A stretch of DNA of 64,000 nucleotides from Callaeas wilsoni (Eukaryota > Chordata > Aves > Passeriformes > Callaeidae). The position numbers were made by a program, and so were the translations under genes. The notes beneath the pieces were generated by a model, which saw only the letters and a program-made list of their open reading frames with translations, was not told the origin of the DNA and did not search any database. Below, piece after piece: positions 13,601 to 25,129 of this stretch (position 1 is its first letter; every line of letters begins with the position of its first letter). Location of the stretch: assembly GCA_013398955.1 (NCBI GenBank), contig VWPU01004883.1:1-64000 (forward strand). The letters run 5' to 3'.

Positions 13601-16231
13601 AGAGTGCGCTGAAAGGACTGACACGCAGGCCTGTGAAACCAACTCCTCTTGTTCTAATGATCAGTCAGTTGGAAAAGCTGTTCCTGCCTCAGTCAGGTCT
13701 TTGTTCTGCACACTGAAGACTAAACACTCCAGTGCCATCGGAGAGATTTTTGATGCAGTTGTGTAAGCGCCGATGTGCCCTGGAGAGAGCAGTGAGAGCC
13801 TGCGTGGTGTGGGGGGGGGCCGAAGGACTGTGATGCCAGGCTTACGTAAAATGTACTTTTTCCTTGTTTTCTAGGGTAAACAGGAAGAGAATGATGTGGT
13901 GGAGAAGTTGAACCTTTTCCTGGATTTACTCCAGTCCTATAAAGTAAGCTCTGCTGTTCTTCTGCCAACAAGAAAGTTGTTTAGAGCAAGCTTGTGCTCT
14001 TTAGAGGGTGTAACGCCAACTGGATGGAAAACTGTCTGTGAGGCCACTTCAGAGGCAAACTAGGCATCTGGCAGAGGGAGGGGAGTGGCTGTTGGCCATA
14101 AGGAGCTCTGTAGCCTTAATGATCAGCTCGTCCGATGATGAGAGCTTGCCAAGGAGCAAACTCTGCAAGGAATTTAAAAATATGACTGGTTAAACTATAT
14201 GGATTGGCTAACTTTTTGTTTTTGGATTTGGCTACTTTTGAGTCAAAGCAGTCAACTAGATTGCTGCTGGTTTGCTCATGGAGAAATGAGTTCAGTTATG
14301 AATGAAAGAATTTTGTTAATACTAATCTTTTGGTCAACTGTATGTGGCAGCCTCTCCTGACATTCCCAGGCTGAGACTGAAATTGAAGGACACTGTTGAA
14401 CCAGCACTTTAATTAATTGCCAGCACTTGATACTGAGAAGGTCCAAAATGTTGGCAGAAGTGATGCTCTAGGTTGCCTCTTAAGCTCACTGGTCTGGGTT
14501 TAGGCAGTTTTGTTTCTTAAATTCTTAGCTACCAGCATTTTTTGACCCTCTTGAAAGCAAAGGAGCAAAAATCTGCAGCGTCAAAATGACACAAAGTGTG
14601 ACCATGTGTTTGTGTTCCTGATGTACTTGGCTGTGTGTTCGCTCACTCTTGGCTCCCACTATGGACCTGTTGTTTTCTTTTCCCATAAAGGACCTGTGTG
14701 AAAGGCACGAGAAGGGAGTATTGCACAAGCACCAGAGAGCATTGCACAAGTACAGCATGATGAAGAAGCAGATGATGAGTGCCACTGTGCAGAACAAAGA
14801 ACCAGAATCGGTGGAGCAACTGGAGTCTCGGATCGTGGAGGTAGGGCAGGCACCTGGGAGAGCAAAGAGTGGGACTGGGCTCTGTAATGGTGCTGCTCTG
14901 TAGCTCAGTCACACTGGCAGAAAGTTTTTGGACTGAAAGGGTAGCCTGCCCTCAGGGCAATCTGTGCTACTCGCTGTGCCACGTGGAAAACGTGTTTGTT
15001 TTCCTCAGCACTTGTTACTGGCTCTCTGGCAGCACGGCATTTGCAGGAGCTGTGGGAAGGCTGCATGATGGAAAGGGCACTTCCTGTTGTATCAAATGGG
15101 TCCAGGAACTGCCTGTTTTAGGTTTTTGGTATGTGTTTGAATTGCTGGTATGGGGAGGAATGCTGTTTTCTTCTGCTGTAAGTGCTTGGCACCTTCTTTC
15201 TGGTCACTGATTCCTCTTCTTCCAGCAAGAAAACGCGATCATAACCATGGAGCTGCGGAATTACTTCTCCCTGTATTGCCTGCATCAGGAGACACAGCTC
15301 ATCCACATCTACCTGCCTCTCACATCTCACATTTTGGGGGCCTTTGTCAACTCCCAGATTCAGGGTCACAAAGAGGTGAGTTCTGGACTGTGACTTTTTT
15401 CCCAAAATACAAATGAGAATTTGAATGGATTTGTTTTCACCCATTGGCTTCATCCTCTAATCATCTGTGCAGCTGGGCTCTCTCATAATTTAGGAAGTTA
15501 CCTGAGGTTTTTCCCGTTTGGGGTGGAGGATCAAGGTTGGCCTCTAACCCCTTTAAAAGACGGTATCTTCTGGCAACAAGTTTTTTTCTTCTTTTCTTCT
15601 CTCATCTGTAGCTGGCCCTACCCTATGGGTAGTTGAAAACGACCCAGCCAGTAAATCTCTACTCTGTAATGAATGATGTCTGTTTGCTAGATTAATCTGG
15701 TGTTTTGTTGTGCTACACAGGAGTTGTATGACAAGAAAATGTCCTGGGTTTTGCTCTAAAACTTAGAAGCTCTCTTTTGTAAAACCCTTAATATGGCCTT
15801 TAATATTCCCCATATACAGACTTTCTTGCTTTGGTTATATGAGAAAAGTCTCTCCTCCTTCAGCTCCCTTTTATCCCTTCAGCAAAGACATTTGATGAAG
15901 GGAAATCTCCCTTCCATACATGCTCAGGAAAATGTTCAGGGAGCTGCACATAGCACTGGTCTAACAGGCACAGCCTGGGTCCACTGAACTTCCTGAAAAT
16001 ACTTCAGCAAATCTGTGTTGTGCTTCGGAGTACCTGAGACTGCTGCTAAAATTCCGTGTGGTGAGATTGTTATCTGATGTGTTGTCGTGTCTGCTTTCTC
16101 TCCTTCTCCACTCACAGATGAGTAAAGTCTGGAATGAATTGAAGCCGAAGTTGAGCTGCCTTTTTGTGGGATCTAGCAGTATGCCAACTCCACCACTGTC
16201 ACCTCCAGAGGGAAACTTCTTTTCCAATTAA
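7482..16231 (+). CDS. SNX8: SNX8, sorting nexin 8 (PX-BAR), 5' end missing
   Basis: Ten joined exons: 7482-7672, 8087-8204, 10573-10694, 11060-11140, 12083-12243, 12649-12781, 13875-13943, 14691-14840, 15226-15375 and 16118-16231 (stop TAA 16229-16231). All have GT/AG borders and compatible phases, giving 429 residues counted from the split Asp. The mammalian protein is about 465 aa, so only a short N-terminus is missing. A PX domain at residues ~37-142 carries the phosphoinositide-binding RRYNDF motif and the proline loop PALPPKR. A BAR-type helical region follows at ~180-405. SNX8 is an early-endosomal SNX-BAR protein related to yeast Mvp1. It binds PI3P membranes and supports endosome-to-Golgi retrograde sorting. 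Identity comes from near-continuous similarity to known vertebrate SNX8. The gene is intact within the window, with no frameshift or internal stop. Confidence 0.95.
8087..8204 (+). CDS. SNX8: SNX8 exon, PX lipid-binding core
   Basis: Acceptor ttgcag before 8087 and donor g|gtaaac after 8204. Encodes residues 65-103 plus one base of 104, including RRYNDF (phosphoinositide contact) and PALPPKR (proline-rich membrane loop). A 414-bp intron precedes it. Confidence 0.95.
8205..10572 (+). other. SNX8: SNX8 intron with CR1 fragment
   Basis: A 2.4-kb intron splitting the PX domain. Apart from the CR1 tail at 8550-8635 I see only ordinary AT-rich sequence. A C/T-rich run ends in ctgcag immediately before the 10573 exon. 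Confidence 0.75.
8550..8635 (+). mobile_element. CR1 LINE 3'-end fragment
   Basis: This short piece in the SNX8 intron 8205-10572 reads like the 3' end of an avian CR1 in + orientation. A GGACTTGG...GTTAG...TTAA block is followed by a GCTGGATT block and ends in a TTTTCCAACCTGAATG-like tail. It is diverged and severely 5'-truncated, as is usual for CR1. Family-level identification is from memory of CR1 consensus structure. Confidence 0.7.
10573..10694 (+). CDS. SNX8: SNX8 exon, PX C-terminal helices
   Basis: Acceptor ctgcag before 10573 and donor tca|gtgagt after 10694. Encodes residues 104-144: the ADREFIESRRRALKRF helix and the LKLFLSFSGS end of the PX domain. Phase 0 at its end. Confidence 0.95.
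11060..11140 (+). CDS. SNX8: SNX8 exon, PX-BAR linker
   Basis: Acceptor ctccag before 11060 and donor aag|gtatgt after 11140. It has exactly 27 codons (residues 145-171), beginning DVQNKLREL. It links the PX and BAR regions. Phase 0 on both sides. Confidence 0.92.
12083..12243 (+). CDS. SNX8: SNX8 exon, start of BAR region
   Basis: Acceptor cttcag before 12083 and donor aag|gtaggt after 12243. Encodes residues 172-224 plus two bases, with DFLPADIQAQF at the start and a basic helical stretch (KLRDRAERIASRAI). The preceding 942-bp intron (11141-12082) has nothing recognisable. Confidence 0.94.
12649..12781 (+). CDS. SNX8: SNX8 exon, BAR region
   Basis: Acceptor ttccag before 12649 and donor cag|gtgagt after 12781. 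The first base completes a Ser codon. Encodes residues 225-269, including LPSWAALNNNTWGTLKQAL and a hydrophobic helix ending DKAVQQ. Confidence 0.94.
13875..13943 (+). CDS. SNX8: SNX8 exon, BAR region (23 codons)
   Basis: Acceptor ttctag before 13875 and donor aaa|gtaagc after 13943. A 69-base phase-0 exon encoding GKQEENDVVEKLNLFLDLL and the following QSYK. It is flanked by introns of 1093 and 747 bp in which I recognise nothing. Confidence 0.93.
14691..14840 (+). CDS. SNX8: SNX8 exon, BAR region, basic helix
   Basis: Acceptor ataaag before 14691 and donor gag|gtaggg after 14840. Fifty codons (residues 293-342) with a His/Lys-rich stretch (HEKGVLHKHQRALHKY) typical of a BAR helix, ending EQLESRIVE. 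Confidence 0.95.
15226..15375 (+). CDS. SNX8: SNX8 exon, BAR C-terminal part
   Basis: Acceptor ttccag before 15226 and donor gag|gtgagt after 15375. Fifty codons (residues 343-392), including MELRNYFSLYCLHQETQLIH and FVNSQIQGHKE. Confidence 0.95.
16118..16231 (+). CDS. SNX8: SNX8 last coding exon and stop
   Basis: Acceptor ctcacag before 16118. Residues 393-429 end with a Ser/Pro-rich tail (MPTPPLSPPEG) and TAA at 16229-16231. The tail is less conserved than the upstream region, as in other vertebrate SNX8 proteins. The preceding intron 15376-16117 has nothing recognisable. Confidence 0.93.
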   Translation: MSKVWNELKPKLSCLFVGSSSMPTPPLSPPEGNFFSN

Positions 16232-19200
16232 TGTTCCGAGCATCCCACATGGAGCAAGAAGGGCAATCAACGAAGGGGTGGGACCTCTACCTCCAATGAA
16301 TCCTCCAAACAGCTATTTTTTTTTTTTTTTTTTTAATATTGCTGCTTTGAGCTGCTCTCTGATTTAGACAGACTGGACGTGGGGCAGAACATATGGATAT
16401 AGAGACAATTTTGTAATTTTGCAATGCCCCGGGGCAGAGCTGATGTTCATTATCCTGCAGACACTCCTTATGGGGTCGGGATATGGCCTGGCACAGCGAG
16501 TGCTGCAGTGTTGTTGCTGAGGCCTCTGCATCTTGTACTAACAGTCCTCCAATCATGTTTATCTGCAGCTGTGCTGACACATCTCTGCACGTCTCTGAAG
16601 TGCTGAGATGAACAGGATAGCTGAAGCACTTGCTTGTAGTGGAGATAAATTGCCTTTTATGCCTTGGAGGGCCTGTGTTAGGGACGTATGTGCATAAGGA
16701 AAGCTGAAAGCCATCCCCCACCCGTTGTAAGTGTCTGGATTTGATTTCTTACTGCTAGACCTTAGCACAAAATGAATGAAGTGGTTGGATTTTGTAACCC
16801 AGCTGGGCAGGGGTCAGTGCTGCTGTGTGCCAGGGATTTTCCTGATGGTGCTGGATGGACTGTGTTGTCAGCGTGTTTCCCTTCATGGTTGCAGGGCAGC
16901 CTGGGGACTTGCTCATATTTTTCAGTTTGGGGCCAAAGACAGCTGGGTTCAGGAACTCAGAGGAGTTTGCCTGGCATAAATGAGAAAATAATTGACTAAA
17001 ACACTCCTTAACTGTAAACCACTCTTACTACAGGAGCAGAACAGCTACAAGGTAGCTTGTTTATTTCTTCTGGAGGTTCTGCCCTCCATCTGGTGAGTTT
17101 GGGTCTGTTGGAGAGCTGCTGACCCGAAGACTGGTGTTTTCTTTGGTGTAGTATCAGAAGTATCCTGTTGCACCAGCAGGTTGGAACACAGTGCTGATAA
17201 AGTTCATTAGCAAAAGTTCAGTATTATCAGGATGTTACTGTCATTCTTCCTGGCTGCGGGTAGCATTGCAGTGTGTTTGTTTGTGAAGGAGAGCAGACAA
17301 TTAAGTGAAAGTTCTCATCTCTAAAAACACCATATCCCTTGGTAATGGGGTTTTCAGAACGGTTTGTGGTTGTGATAAAGGGACTAAACATTCTCTGTTT
17401 TGTATCTCCAGTTACTTTCCCTTGGGAGGTAAAGGGGGAGAATGTGCATGTTCTGTTACCTCAGGGGAAATGGTGCACATCCCCCAGAGAAACTGATAAT
17501 CAAACTGCAAACGTCTGCAGCAAAACTCTGTGTGAACAGGACTCCCTGAACCTGACTTCTCTGGGGCCAGAATAGATTACAAAGGGGAATTTGTGACTTG
17601 GCTTCTTAGCATTTTCTTCGAATGGTTAAAAAAGGAAGCACATTAACAAGGATGAGTGCTTGCTGTCAAACTGGAACCATTACAGTATTTTCCCACTGGG
17701 GAACTTCCCCATTATCAGGAAGTATATTTAAATCCTCCAATCACAAAAGCTTTTCTGTTCTGGGGTTTTTTTTTTTTAATTTAGAAAATTCAGTGCAACA
17801 TGAAACTCTTCCTAGCCCAGGTGGAAATTCTGGATTAGTTTCTTCAGCTAGGAGCAAGATAAGTTATTTGCCCAGTTTCAGGAGACTGAATAACCATTAC
17901 TCACGTTCCTCAAAATGGAGTAAATACACTGATATGGGTGAATTCCTCGAGTGCTGGGCCTTAAGCAGTGTGTAGCCAACCTTGGAGAATGCATTAAGAG
18001 CTTTTTCCAACAGTTCAAATGTTAACTCACTTTCCTCCTGCCTATGGGCCTTGTCCAGTGAGACAGATGAACTGCAAATGGCTGTGACAGATTTGATTCT
18101 CTCCTGGAGATTTCCAAAGTCATGCAGAAGAAATTCTGCTCACAAGCTGGAGCAAACTGGCAGGGGAGAGAAATGTTTCTACAGTCCAGTTACAATGAAG
18201 ATAATCATCTCAGGCATGGCACAACAGGTTTTTCTGCTTGACCTTGTCTTGATTAGGAAGATGGTTTGTGGTTCAAGCGTGGAAAGTGTGTCACCAGATT
18301 TTTCGATGCTCTTCACTCCTGGCATTATCAGAGGGTGCTGGCTGGTTATGGCTGGCTTAGTCTCAGCACCCATGCTCCCTCATTTATCTGTGTTTGCCTG
18401 ATGTAGTGAACAGTGAAATTGAGAAAATACTGTATGTTTTGGGGCGAGATCGGATAATTTATGATGGGTCTCATGTAATTTGTTTGACTGGGCAGTGTTC
18501 TATGGGAGCAGTTGCAGAGGACTAGCCTGAATGGAACTTTGCACTTCTCACTTTTAGAAAAAAATTACAATTTTGAACTTGATTTAATATCAAAAAACAA
18601 CCCCCCAAAAAGCAAACATCAAAATGACATTAGGACTTTAGACTAACTCCTCTTTCCTGTTCTCCTTCAAGCACAAATTGTACAGTCCTAGTGCAGGGAC
18701 TGTAACTGATAGATAGTGATAGAGACACACCACAGGACCTATAAAGAAACTGAAATTACGTTGTTTTTAGAAACACCCATTCCTCCATTGTCAGCCCTTG
18801 TGTCTTTGGGGAGAGTTTTGGGGGTGAGTTTTTCTTGTTTTGGTTTTACTCTGTTCACCAGATATTTAAGAACTGAGGCCCAGTATTCTCAAAGCTGATC
18901 CAGCTGCTGGCACTTTCAGAGTTTATTTCATACCGGACTGTCAAGCTTCTGTCTCATTCCTAAACACATGCAGACACTATTTCATACAACCCTTAGTTTG
19001 CAAACCTTTCTTCTGGGAGACTGGTCAGTGTGCAAATAGCACTGTTATGTTTACCTCATAAACTTTACGTGTGAGGGATTTCCTTACTGTCTTTGTTATG
19101 TTCAGTTTATGGATCTGTCAGACTTGGAGGGCAGCATCAAGCACAGCTTCCTTCCTCCAGAGGGAAGCAGCAGGGACTCCAAGGATCCATCAAGCTGACT

Positions 19201-21060
19201 TCAGCTGTCTCTGCCCTAGCCAATGTGGGGAAAACAGTTGTAGTTACCTCCATGCTCTTGCCTTCTGCAGTAAACACTAACCAAGGCAGACTAATTGAGG
19301 AGTGTGTGCTGCCTATCTGAGGTCTGATGCTCCTGTAAGATGCAGGGCCAAACTGTTAACGTGCTTTTGTGAATGGAAGCTTTTCTCTGTGTGCTTGAGG
19401 TCGGGGGATTTTCATGTGTTCAAAGGAATGATGGTAGAAAAGCCTTCAGTGTCTGTCAGAGCAGTCCTGGAGGTACCAGGGTAGTCAACACCTGAGACCC
19501 TGAAAGGCTGCCTGAAAATTGTTCTCTAAAAAGGGCTCTATGTCTTGTCACTCCTGAGGGCTTCTCCACTTCCAGCAGTGAAGTGGGAATATGCAGGCTT
19601 TTTGTCAGTATCATGCATTGAAAGGCTCAAAACTCTATTTACAATACCTTAAATCTTTGATCCTTCTTTCCCTCTCCTTCCATCTTCCTGGCAAGTTGCT
19701 CGTCCTTCATGTTCAATGGTGCCTTGCTACATTCCAGTGCTTTTAATTCTTCTCTGACCATGCAAGGGTGCAATTCCTGGAATTTGTAACAGGCTAATTT
19801 ACACTCTTCAATTTGTGCTGTTTACTAAAAGACAAAGAGCACTAGCTGGGGACAGAACTTAAACCATGTCAGTCTCATGACAGCAGGAGCAGTAACATCC
19901 CTGCTCTTTGACATGAGCTGAAAATCAGGGCTGGGGAAAGCACCTTTCTGAAAGGACTCACCTGACTGCAGACAGGGGATAATAGAGAAGTGCAAGCCTG
20001 AGCCATGCTTGTTCTTCTCCTACCCAAACTCCTGGAGGAACAGAAATTAATTCTGATTGTCATGTGCTGTCTCTCACCCAGCAATTCAGAGTTTCCACCA
20101 GGAAATAAACCAAGGTATTTAACAGGTATTGGCTGCCAGTCATTCCCTTTCCTACCGTGCAGTAAGGTCCTATACCCTGTAAAAGCTGCCTGTCCTTCTG
20201 TGCTTACTCTATTTGCCCCAAGCCATTCTCTCTGTTAGAGCAGCCAGGAGCCCTCACTGCCAGGTCAGAAGCAGAGGTGGGTATCAAAACCTCTGTAAAT
20301 AAGTGTGCAGCACAAAGGAAAAGTAAGGTTTTAAGGTGTTAATTCATCCTCCTAAGTCAGAGCTGTGGCTTGCAGATGAAGAAGGATGTTTTTGAGTGGT
20401 ATAAATTTTTCAAAACTGCTGCAGGAAGACAAGAAACAAACATAGTTCAGAGGGTGTGAATTTTGCCTGCCTGGAATATCCTGTATCTTTGCTTTGCTCA
20501 AATAGCCTTATGTATGAAGCACTTTATCCAAATGCAGGAATTAAAGAACTATTACTACAGCTGGTAGACTGGAAATGTTTACAGATCCTACATTACATTC
20601 CAAGATTCTATCTGTGTTATATGTCTGTAAAAGTGTTTGAAAAAAGAAAAAAAAAAAACCAACTTGTGTAAGAAGTTACATATGTGATGTGTTATTTCTG
20701 GCATGGTTGGATTGAACTTTTGCTGCCCACCATGCTGGGTTGGGCTGACATCAGTGCTGAGCAGCCACCTGCTCCTGCCCTGGGACAAAGCCTGAAGCCC
20801 TAGGGGATGGCACTTTGCAACAGGGACTTGCTGGAAGTTGAATTTGTTCAGTATATTTTTACCTGAAATGCTCAAATAGTTCGATTTCACAGCAGGAGCT
20901 GCAGCAGTGAAAGCTGGGCTGAGACAAGACTGTACATCTACCTCTGACTTGTGTTTTCTTAACTCCCATAACCTCACACTGCCTTCAGCTGGAGAATCCT
21001 GAAGGAATCTCATCTGAACTTTTCAAAAGGCTTTCACAGCACCATTACAACAGAACAACA
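16232..21060 (+). other. SNX8 3' UTR and SNX8/NUDT1 tail-to-tail interval
   Basis: This 4.8-kb non-coding stretch starts as the SNX8 3' UTR, with a 19-T run at 16316-16334. The poly(A) site is not obvious. The first canonical AATAAA on + that I found is at 20104-20109, with a variant ATTAAA at 20540-20545. That would imply an unusually long UTR unless a variant signal is used earlier. NUDT1 transcription on - should end near 21060. I recognise no gene or repeat in between. Confidence 0.5.
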
Positions 21061-21083
21061 CATGCTTTTACTAAAAAAATATT

Positions 21084-21089
21084 TTTATT
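21084..21089 (-). terminator. NUDT1: Candidate NUDT1 poly(A) signal
   Basis: AATAAA on the minus strand about 320 bases beyond the NUDT1 stop codon. A second minus-strand AATAAA lies at 21247-21252. Either could define the 3' end. Confidence 0.5.
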
Positions 21090-21409
21090 AATTAAAAAAG
21101 AAAAATTCCACCCATGAGGGAAAAGCCTAAGCCATTAAAAGGGGTTAACACTTAAGTTTTTAATAGTTTTAATATGTGATCACATAACCATTTAGCTAAA
21201 GCCTACCACAGCCAGCGACTTCACAGCATGGAAAACCTTGTTACTTTTATTTCTGCTTTAAGAAAACCCCTTGCTTTCCTTACTTCCCAGTGACCTGGAA
21301 AATAAGTCTCGTTTGCTGGAGAGCTGAGCAAGGAGACCCTCATAAGTAATATGCAGGGTGCTGTAGCCCAGTGTGGGCAGTAGCATATGGGCTGAATGCT
21401 TCTGCTTTC

Positions 21410-21582
21410 TTAAACTTCCTCCACTTCTTTCAGGCTGTGCTCCAGGATAGTATCTTGTCCCTGGAACTTAAAATAGCCACGAAACAACTTTCTCTGAAGC
21501 ACCAGGGGAAACCAGTAGCTGTCATCTGGCCACATGCGATGGAATGGCACCTCGTCCAGCTGAAACCACTGGGGCCGCATTT
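21410..21582 (-). CDS. NUDT1: NUDT1 last coding exon
   Basis: Acceptor gccaccag before 21582 on -. Two bases complete a Glu codon, then [21 protein letters not shown] follows with the substrate-specificity residues Trp117, Asp119 and Asp120. The exon ends LKEVEEV and a stop at 21412-21410. Confidence 0.95.
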
Positions 21583-24500
21583 CTGGTGGCAGAAGACAAA
21601 GGAACTTTGCATGGGACTTTCTCATGGATTTTTGCTGCCTAGACTTCCCTCTACAGCCCAGCTGCCTTCCTTCTGGGAGGCATTTCAGCATGAAGAGTTC
21701 TCCATTTCATAAGAGCAATGCTGTCTCAGAAGAGCATGCACATCCTTCGTTGTCCCCCACCAGCCACCTACCCTCACTTTCTGTTGGCTCTCCATGAAAG
21801 TGATCTGCCCGGAAAATGTGAACATCCATGAGTTCAGAGTTGCCTACAAATTCAAATGTGATCTGCCCCATCTTTTGCAAGGTGTCCACAGTCAGTCCAC
21901 TCTCCTCCAGGAGCTCCCTGCACAAGAAAGACTTTTTACATGAAAGTGAGCAGTGGGAGGACAAAAATGCAGTCATTGGCTTTACTCACACATTCAAAAC
22001 CCTTCCAGTGCACCAAAGGTGAAAGCTGCACCTGTACAACAGAGCAGGGTTCTGACCTGCACCAAGCCACGAGGCTACAACACCACGGTGGAGCCAGGTC
22101 AGGTGGGATCGTGTGTTACTTCAGGCACCTGAGCCTGGAAGCAAAACAGTCTGTGTTGGAAGGGGAAGATTCAGGCAAATTGACCATTTAGTATAATTTA
22201 CAGTCCTTGCAACGTGCAGATCTTTTCTGAGGTGAGTGAGAAGTGGGTACATGAAGTCATGTGACTGTTGCTGGATGTGGCTTCATTTAGCCAGGCAAAA
22301 AGCTTTGCCAACTGCAAGGTAAATCTTTTAGAACAGGAGAAGCAGGTCATGAACACCAGAAAGAACATCTATACTTGCTACACAATCAGCTCCTTCTGAG
22401 GCAAACTGAAGCTTACTTAAATTACACACTCCATAACACCACTTGCACACAGAACGTTGAGAATTCCGATTCCCATTCAAATGCTGAGTAAAAAACACAA
22501 AGCAACTGTGCAAACTTTGCCTTTCGGCTCCTTGGAAGCACACTGAGCATAACGAGAGGCCAGAAGGCAAGACTTTTAAGAGCACTTGGAGAGCTGTGCC
22601 AGCTCTTTTCCACGCACCACTATGCACAGCTCCTTGCAGCACATTCAATTATTTCCTTTCTTTATGCTCTGTGCTCAGGGTTTTTTTTTTATTTTACCTC
22701 CCTCTAACAGAAGCAGCATAGCTTGAAGTTAGTCATGGTTTTTCTAATGTACAAAAATGAGGAATACTCTGAAACTGTGTATCTTTAGTTATAGTTAATA
22801 ATTAATGTAGTTGCCTATTTGGCAGTAACAACAATTTTAAAATGTAATGGAAATGATTTTAAGGCTCCAGCTTTCTTTGGCATTGATTTCATGGATCCCA
22901 TCTTTCAAAATTATACTTCAACTTCATGTCTTGGCTAATTTTAGTTTATCTTCTGAGAAGCTATCTATGTCTAAAATAGAGGCAGTTTTCCAGCAATGAC
23001 TCTAAAAGCCTCCTTTTACAGGCACTGATAATTGAACAACAAAGCACAACACTGCTACAGTTCTCCAGGCAATTTATCCGTCAGCTGCTTGGCTCTGTCT
23101 GTAGCAAGTGGAAACATTACAGGTGGCAAACTAGAAATAACTCATTCACTAAATGCTCGTCTTACAAGATGTGCCCCTGAGGAGCTGCCCAGGTGCTCGT
23201 GGGAATGTGCTGTACCCAGCAGAGGATGGAAATCTTACTGGTACTGGGAACTTTTGTTCATGTTCTGGCTTAATATTTAACTACCTGTGCTGAGAGGACA
23301 CTTCACACCTGACGCCTCTGCCAACCCAGCTGAGACAGAGCAACGTGGAACCACAGCCTCATTCCTCAACTCCCAGTGCGGAGGGGAGGTGGTACCAGGG
23401 AAGTTTGATCTGGACTGTGTGAAGCTTCCTGCTGGAGAGCAGCTGGAGGCAGCACTGCACTAGTGGCACTCAAGCCAGGAAGGTGGCCAGTGTGTCCAGC
23501 TGGTCCTGGCTCTGGGGACAGCTTCCTGCCCAGCTGACCTCAGCAGGACCTGGTTGTGTCATTCTGGAGTAAACTGCAGGTGAAGGGATGGGGACAGTCT
23601 CCAGCAGCAGGTGCTGGCTGTGCTGTGGCACATTGCATTTGGATGGAGGAAAATTTTAGCAGTTGACATCTCGTGTGAACGGAAGCTCTGGTGTCAAACT
23701 CGGGGCCAGCACAGGTAAACGCACACCCAGGAAATCAAACGCTACATTAAACCATCAGATTTACCCCACAGCCGGTGGCAGTGTAAGCCTAGCAAATGTT
23801 AAGTGACAAAACTTATGTCCCTCCCTCCACTCAGAGATGATAAATTATACGAAAAGCCGTGATGAAGTGTCAGGTACGTTAAGGGCAGGTGCTGCTGGGA
23901 GCACACGTGCACAGAGACCCTTCTGTCCCCGGGCCCAGCTCACCACAGAGCCCGGGCGGTTGTGCTGGCACAGCTGAGGAGGCTGTTGAGGGCAGAAGCT
24001 GTTGGATGCCAGCTGAGCACACCATGACTGATCTTCCTGCAGGTGCAAGGGCAGTTTTGGGCATGTATCTGAAACTGAGGAGATGGCAAAGTGTGGCTTT
24101 GTATCAGCAACACTCATGTAAAGAACAAAGTACCTAATACTTAGAGGAGTTTAGCAATTCAGCTGTGATCTGCTACTTCATTTTAATGACCAGAGAGATG
24201 AAAGAACTACAAGAAATCAGTACTAAAGGGTTCAAAAATTACACTGTGCCTTTTTACTGATGAAATTCAATTCCCTAGCTCAGCATTAGCCATACAATCA
24301 AATAACCATATAATCAAATAATAAATTTCTACAGTGCTTTTCATAAGGGACCCCTAAGAATCTCTGCTATTTTGTCACTACATTTTCACACAGTACTAAA
24401 AATGCTACTGGAAGGTGGCATCTCTTCAATAGCTTAAAAATTTAAATAAGCGGTTTGGCTTATTATTTAAATTAAATTCTGCTATATAGCCAAAATTAAA

Positions 24501-25018
24501 CCCTGCACCTCTCTGAAGAGTGCAAGAACCTCCACTCACCACTCACCGATTCATTCTCAGTTTAGGTGAGAGTCCAGGAGATGGGAGGAAGGACACAGGA
24601 AATTCCAGTTGCTCACAGATTGGATGCCAGTTCAAGATTTGCAGATGACAAAGAGGGAGCACTCCTGTTTCTCTGTACATGTGGATGATCCCTCATCACC
24701 TGTGGAGCAGGTGTTCAGAGGTGGCTCATGACTGCACTGGTGGGTAACGCGAGGGTGTCACTGACCAGATGAGCCGTGGTACCTCCACCTGCAGCCCACT
24801 GCCTATGGTCCAACACGTCCACCTGTGCCCCCATACCTGTCCCCGGGGCCCCGGCCCGGCCCTCACCTGCGGGCAGCCTCCTCGATGCTCTCCCCCGGCT
24901 GTACCTTCCCCCCGAAGCCGTTCCACAGCCCGGCGCCGAAGCCGCGCTTCTTCATGCCCAGGAGGACGCGGGACGGCTGCACCACCAGGACGAGGGTGAA
25001 GAGTCTGGACGTGTACAT
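21410..25018 (-). CDS. NUDT1: NUDT1 (MTH1), oxidised purine nucleoside triphosphatase
   Basis: Three coding exons on -: 25018-24867, 21917-21772 and 21582-21410 (stop TAA 21412-21410). They join in phase to 156 aa, exactly the length of human MTH1. The Nudix box G37-x5-E43-x7-REL-x-EESGL59 is complete, including the metal-binding R51-E52 and E55-E56 cluster. Asn33 and Trp117-Pro-Asp119-Asp120, the residues that recognise the oxidised base in the human enzyme, are at identical positions. The enzyme hydrolyses 8-oxo-dGTP and 2-OH-dATP to monophosphates plus pyrophosphate in cytosol and mitochondria, keeping oxidised nucleotides out of DNA. The start is the ATG at 25018-25016, four to five bases after the acceptor. 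The gene shares its promoter with MRM2 and converges on SNX8. Confidence 0.96.
21772..21917 (-). CDS. NUDT1: NUDT1 middle coding exon
   Basis: Acceptor ttgtgcag before 21917 and donor g|gtaggt after 21772 on -. The first base completes Arg51, so the Nudix box is split across the intron. The exon continues [10 protein letters not shown] and the central strand region [19 protein letters not shown]. Confidence 0.95.
21918..24866 (-). other. NUDT1: NUDT1 intron interrupting the Nudix box
   Basis: This 2.9-kb intron has no recognisable coding content. It is AT-rich near 22700-22990 and 24200-24500. That includes a small tandem duplication of a CATANAATCAAATAA-like word around 24291-24322, and a GC-richer part at 23160-24060. 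Confidence 0.7.
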
Positions 25019-25023
25019 GGCTC
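24867..25023 (-). CDS. NUDT1: NUDT1 first coding exon
   Basis: Acceptor ctcccag before 25023 and donor gcag|gtgagg after 24867 on -. A five-base leader precedes ATG 25018-25016. It encodes residues 1-50 and two bases of Arg51: [14 protein letters not shown], the substrate-pocket segment [12 protein letters not shown] and the first half of the Nudix box. An in-frame ATG at 25105-25103 lies in the upstream intron and would matter only if that intron were retained. Confidence 0.95.
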
Positions 25024-25129
25024 CTGGGAGAGGGACGAGGCGGGCACGCTGTGCCAAGGGCTCCCGGCAGCCCTCAGAGGGGACCCAGGGGGTGCACAGA
25101 GCCACTCACCCCCAGCATCCCTCCCCAGT

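Noticed and set aside
24632..24660. TTTGCAGATGACAAAG, resembling the FADD active-site box of LINE reverse transcriptase
   Set aside because: Only one box is present, and the surrounding several hundred bases show no other CR1/LINE boxes, so it is probably chance.
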